Assembly: GCA_021775515.1 (NCBI GenBank)
Contig: JAJFHR010000399.1
Location: 1-5,471 of the forward strand
Length of the DNA: 5,471 nucleotides
Reading direction: 5' to 3'
From: Hyphomicrobiales bacterium
GTDB lineage: Bacteria > Pseudomonadota > Alphaproteobacteria > Rhizobiales > JAJFHR01
A program made the translations under genes and the position numbers. Each line of letters begins with the position of its first letter. Position 1 is the first letter of the stretch. The notes below the pieces were generated by a model. It was given only the letters and a program-made list of their open reading frames with translations. It did no database searches and had not been told where the DNA came from. This document shows positions 4,538 through 5,471 of this stretch, one piece after another.

Positions 4538-5020
4538 CTATTCGCCAGCGCGCGCACCTGAAACATAATTTGCACTGAAAGCCTGTTCACCAATTCGCTC
4601 AATCAGACTGAGTTGAAGCTCAAGCCAGCTTTTGTGACCCTCTTCCTCAAGTGCTATCTTTTCAAAAAGTGTTCGCGTCCCGATATCTCCCACTTTAGCC
4701 GCGTGCTGTGAGGCAAGGGTGTAGAATTTGATGGCCTCTTCTTCGTCGGCCAGATCAGATTTGAACATGGCGACAAGAGAATCTGCTTGGGCGGGCTTTT
4801 TGTAAAACTCTAATTCCGGTTTGCCGTTAAAGAACATAATTCTGGCAATAAATTGGTCGCAATGATCCAATTCTTCCTGCATTTCCACTCGCATTTGCGC
4901 GGCCAGTTTATCAAGTCCCCAATCGTCAAGCACATGGGCATGCAACTGATATTGGTGAGCCGCCGTTAATTCCATGTGCAAGGCTTGTTGCAGATTCTTC
5001 ATTAAGTCATTGTCGGACAT
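4538..5020 (-). CDS. bfr: Bacterioferritin-like ferroxidase lacking the haem-ligand Met
   Basis: A 160-residue four-helix ferritin, the usual bacterioferritin length. All six ferroxidase ligands of E. coli Bfr are present with numbering shifted by one: Glu17, Glu50, His53, Glu93, Glu126, His129, in the motifs HMELTAAHQY, QEELDHCD, DLADEEEAIKFY and EEEGHKSWLE. The product is expected to oxidise Fe(II) and store it in a 24-mer cage in the cytoplasm. The haem-bridging Met52 is replaced by Leu51, so the protein probably does not bind haem in the standard way. The start has AGG 8 nt upstream. A partial Irr/ICE-like palindrome lies ~83 bp upstream. No bacterioferritin-associated ferredoxin gene is in the window. 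Confidence 0.9.
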   Translation of the reverse strand: MSDNDLMKNLQQALHMELTAAHQYQLHAHVLDDWGLDKLAAQMRVEMQEELDHCDQFIARIMFFNGKPELEFYKKPAQADSLVAMFKSDLADEEEAIKFYTLASQHAAKVGDIGTRTLFEKIALEEEGHKSWLELQLSLIERIGEQAFSANYVSGARAGE

Positions 5021-5102
5021 TTTGTTTGCCTAATTTTGAGAAATCACAATTCGATAATGACTATGTGGGGATTTGAAAGATGGAAGTCCATATGAGAACG
5101 GG

Positions 5103-5116
5103 AGAATGTTCTAAAA
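5103..5116 (-). promoter_or_regulatory. Possible Irr/iron-control-like box upstream of bfr
   Basis: On the minus strand the sequence is TTTTAGAACATTCT. It resembles the alphaproteobacterial iron control element (TTTAGAA-N3-TTCTAAA), but the spacing between half-sites is 2 instead of 3 and the second arm ends early. Bacterioferritin genes are known Irr targets, which is the main reason to list it. Confidence 0.25.
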
Positions 5117-5331
5117 CAGATCGATTTTGACATAGTTTTTGTGGGTCAATGAGAACAATAGTTTGGCTATCGCAAAACCTTGTCCTGATTTGACCATTAT
5201 AGCCTGTACCCCAAAATGTCTGTAAACGAACGGGAATCCAACGCTGCCCACAATCCAGCTGCACGGTGAAAATGTACCAAGAACTGACACAGTCGGCCAT
5301 TCCATAATGAAATTTCTGTCGCCTATCCTTA

Positions 5332-5340
5332 TGCTATAGT
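5332..5340 (+). promoter_or_regulatory. Extended -10 promoter of the DUF6602 gene
   Basis: TGC-TATAGT is an extended -10 with one mismatch in the hexamer. The start point would be near 5347, giving a leader of about 20 nt before the ATG at 5368. No clear -35 is seen. It is the same TGC-TATA form as the VOC promoter. Confidence 0.5.
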
Positions 5341-5367
5341 CGGATGCCTCAATTTTAGGAAGAACGA

Positions 5368-5471
5368 ATGCTAAAAGCACATTTGGATGCTGTGGAACAG
5401 CAATTGCTTCAAACTTCTCAGATACCTGCAAATGCCGGTCACACATTGCATCGTGGGACGCCAAGAGAGAC
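5368..5471 (+). CDS. DUF6602-type protein, N-terminal part (runs off the window)
   Basis: ATG at 5368 with AGGAAG 5 nt upstream and an extended -10 before it. The 34 visible codons contain AHLDAVEQQLLQTSQ followed by IPANAGHTLHRGTPRE, the conserved N-terminal block that I recall from DUF6602 proteins (there continued by a segment like AFIREFL). Those proteins are of unknown function; a nuclease-like or defence role has not been shown and is not claimed here. The frame is open to the last base, so the gene continues to the right. The identification rests on one short motif. Confidence 0.65.
   Translation, partial: MLKAHLDAVEQQLLQTSQIPANAGHTLHRGTPRE

Larger units (their letters stand above)
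5021..5367. other. Divergent intergenic region between bfr and the DUF6602 gene
   Basis: About 350 bp without a convincing gene. Besides the possible Irr-like box it holds a short inverted repeat (ATGGA-N2-TCCAT, 5080-5091) and the extended -10 of the right-hand gene. An open minus-strand frame crosses it (5464-5111) but runs antisense through the start of the right-hand gene and has no recognisable protein signature. Confidence 0.5.

Noticed and set aside
5111..5464. Minus-strand open frame of 117 codons between bfr and the right edge
   Set aside because: It runs antisense over the ribosome site and first codons of the DUF6602-type gene, has no recognised motif and no good ribosome site. 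Taken as a chance frame.

Overview
The window looks like chromosomal DNA of an alphaproteobacterium with roughly 50% GC. This is an inference. It rests on the GFA-family protein, the arginase-fold hydrolase of the GGDDS type, the bacterioferritin-like protein and the style of the Tag N-terminus, not on any marker gene. No rRNA, tRNA or CRISPR array is visible.

Left part (about 88-1819, minus strand): a stress-type operon. A TTGACA promoter carries two copies of the operator TAGGAC-N4-GTCCTA. It drives a short relic ORF that begins like an Old Yellow Enzyme, then a TetR-family repressor, a YciI-like protein and Tag (3-methyladenine DNA glycosylase I). The relic ORF stops inside the tetR start region, so it now behaves like a translated leader. 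The repressor resembles NemR, including a Cys at the position of NemR's redox-sensing Cys106. The simplest reading is an autoregulated reactive-electrophile response in which the ene-reductase has been lost and a DNA-alkylation repair gene sits at the end of the operon.

Middle part (1962-3430, plus strand): a VOC-family (glyoxalase-fold) gene with its own extended -10 promoter, then a mosaic region. The last ~93 bp of the VOC gene and its flank occur again about 1 kb downstream at ~90% identity. Between the copies lie the 5' end of an IS3-family insertion sequence, a 22-bp perfect palindrome, a strong hairpin with a T-run on the minus strand, and an intact GFA-family gene whose GC content (~60-65% in sampled stretches) is well above that of the VOC gene (~47%). 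This looks like acquired, rearranged DNA.

Right part (3481-5471): two minus-strand metabolic genes, an arginase/agmatinase-family hydrolase and a bacterioferritin-like ferroxidase that lacks the haem-ligand Met. A ~350-bp divergent intergenic region follows. At the right edge is the start of a plus-strand gene matching the N-terminus of DUF6602 proteins, cut off by the window end.
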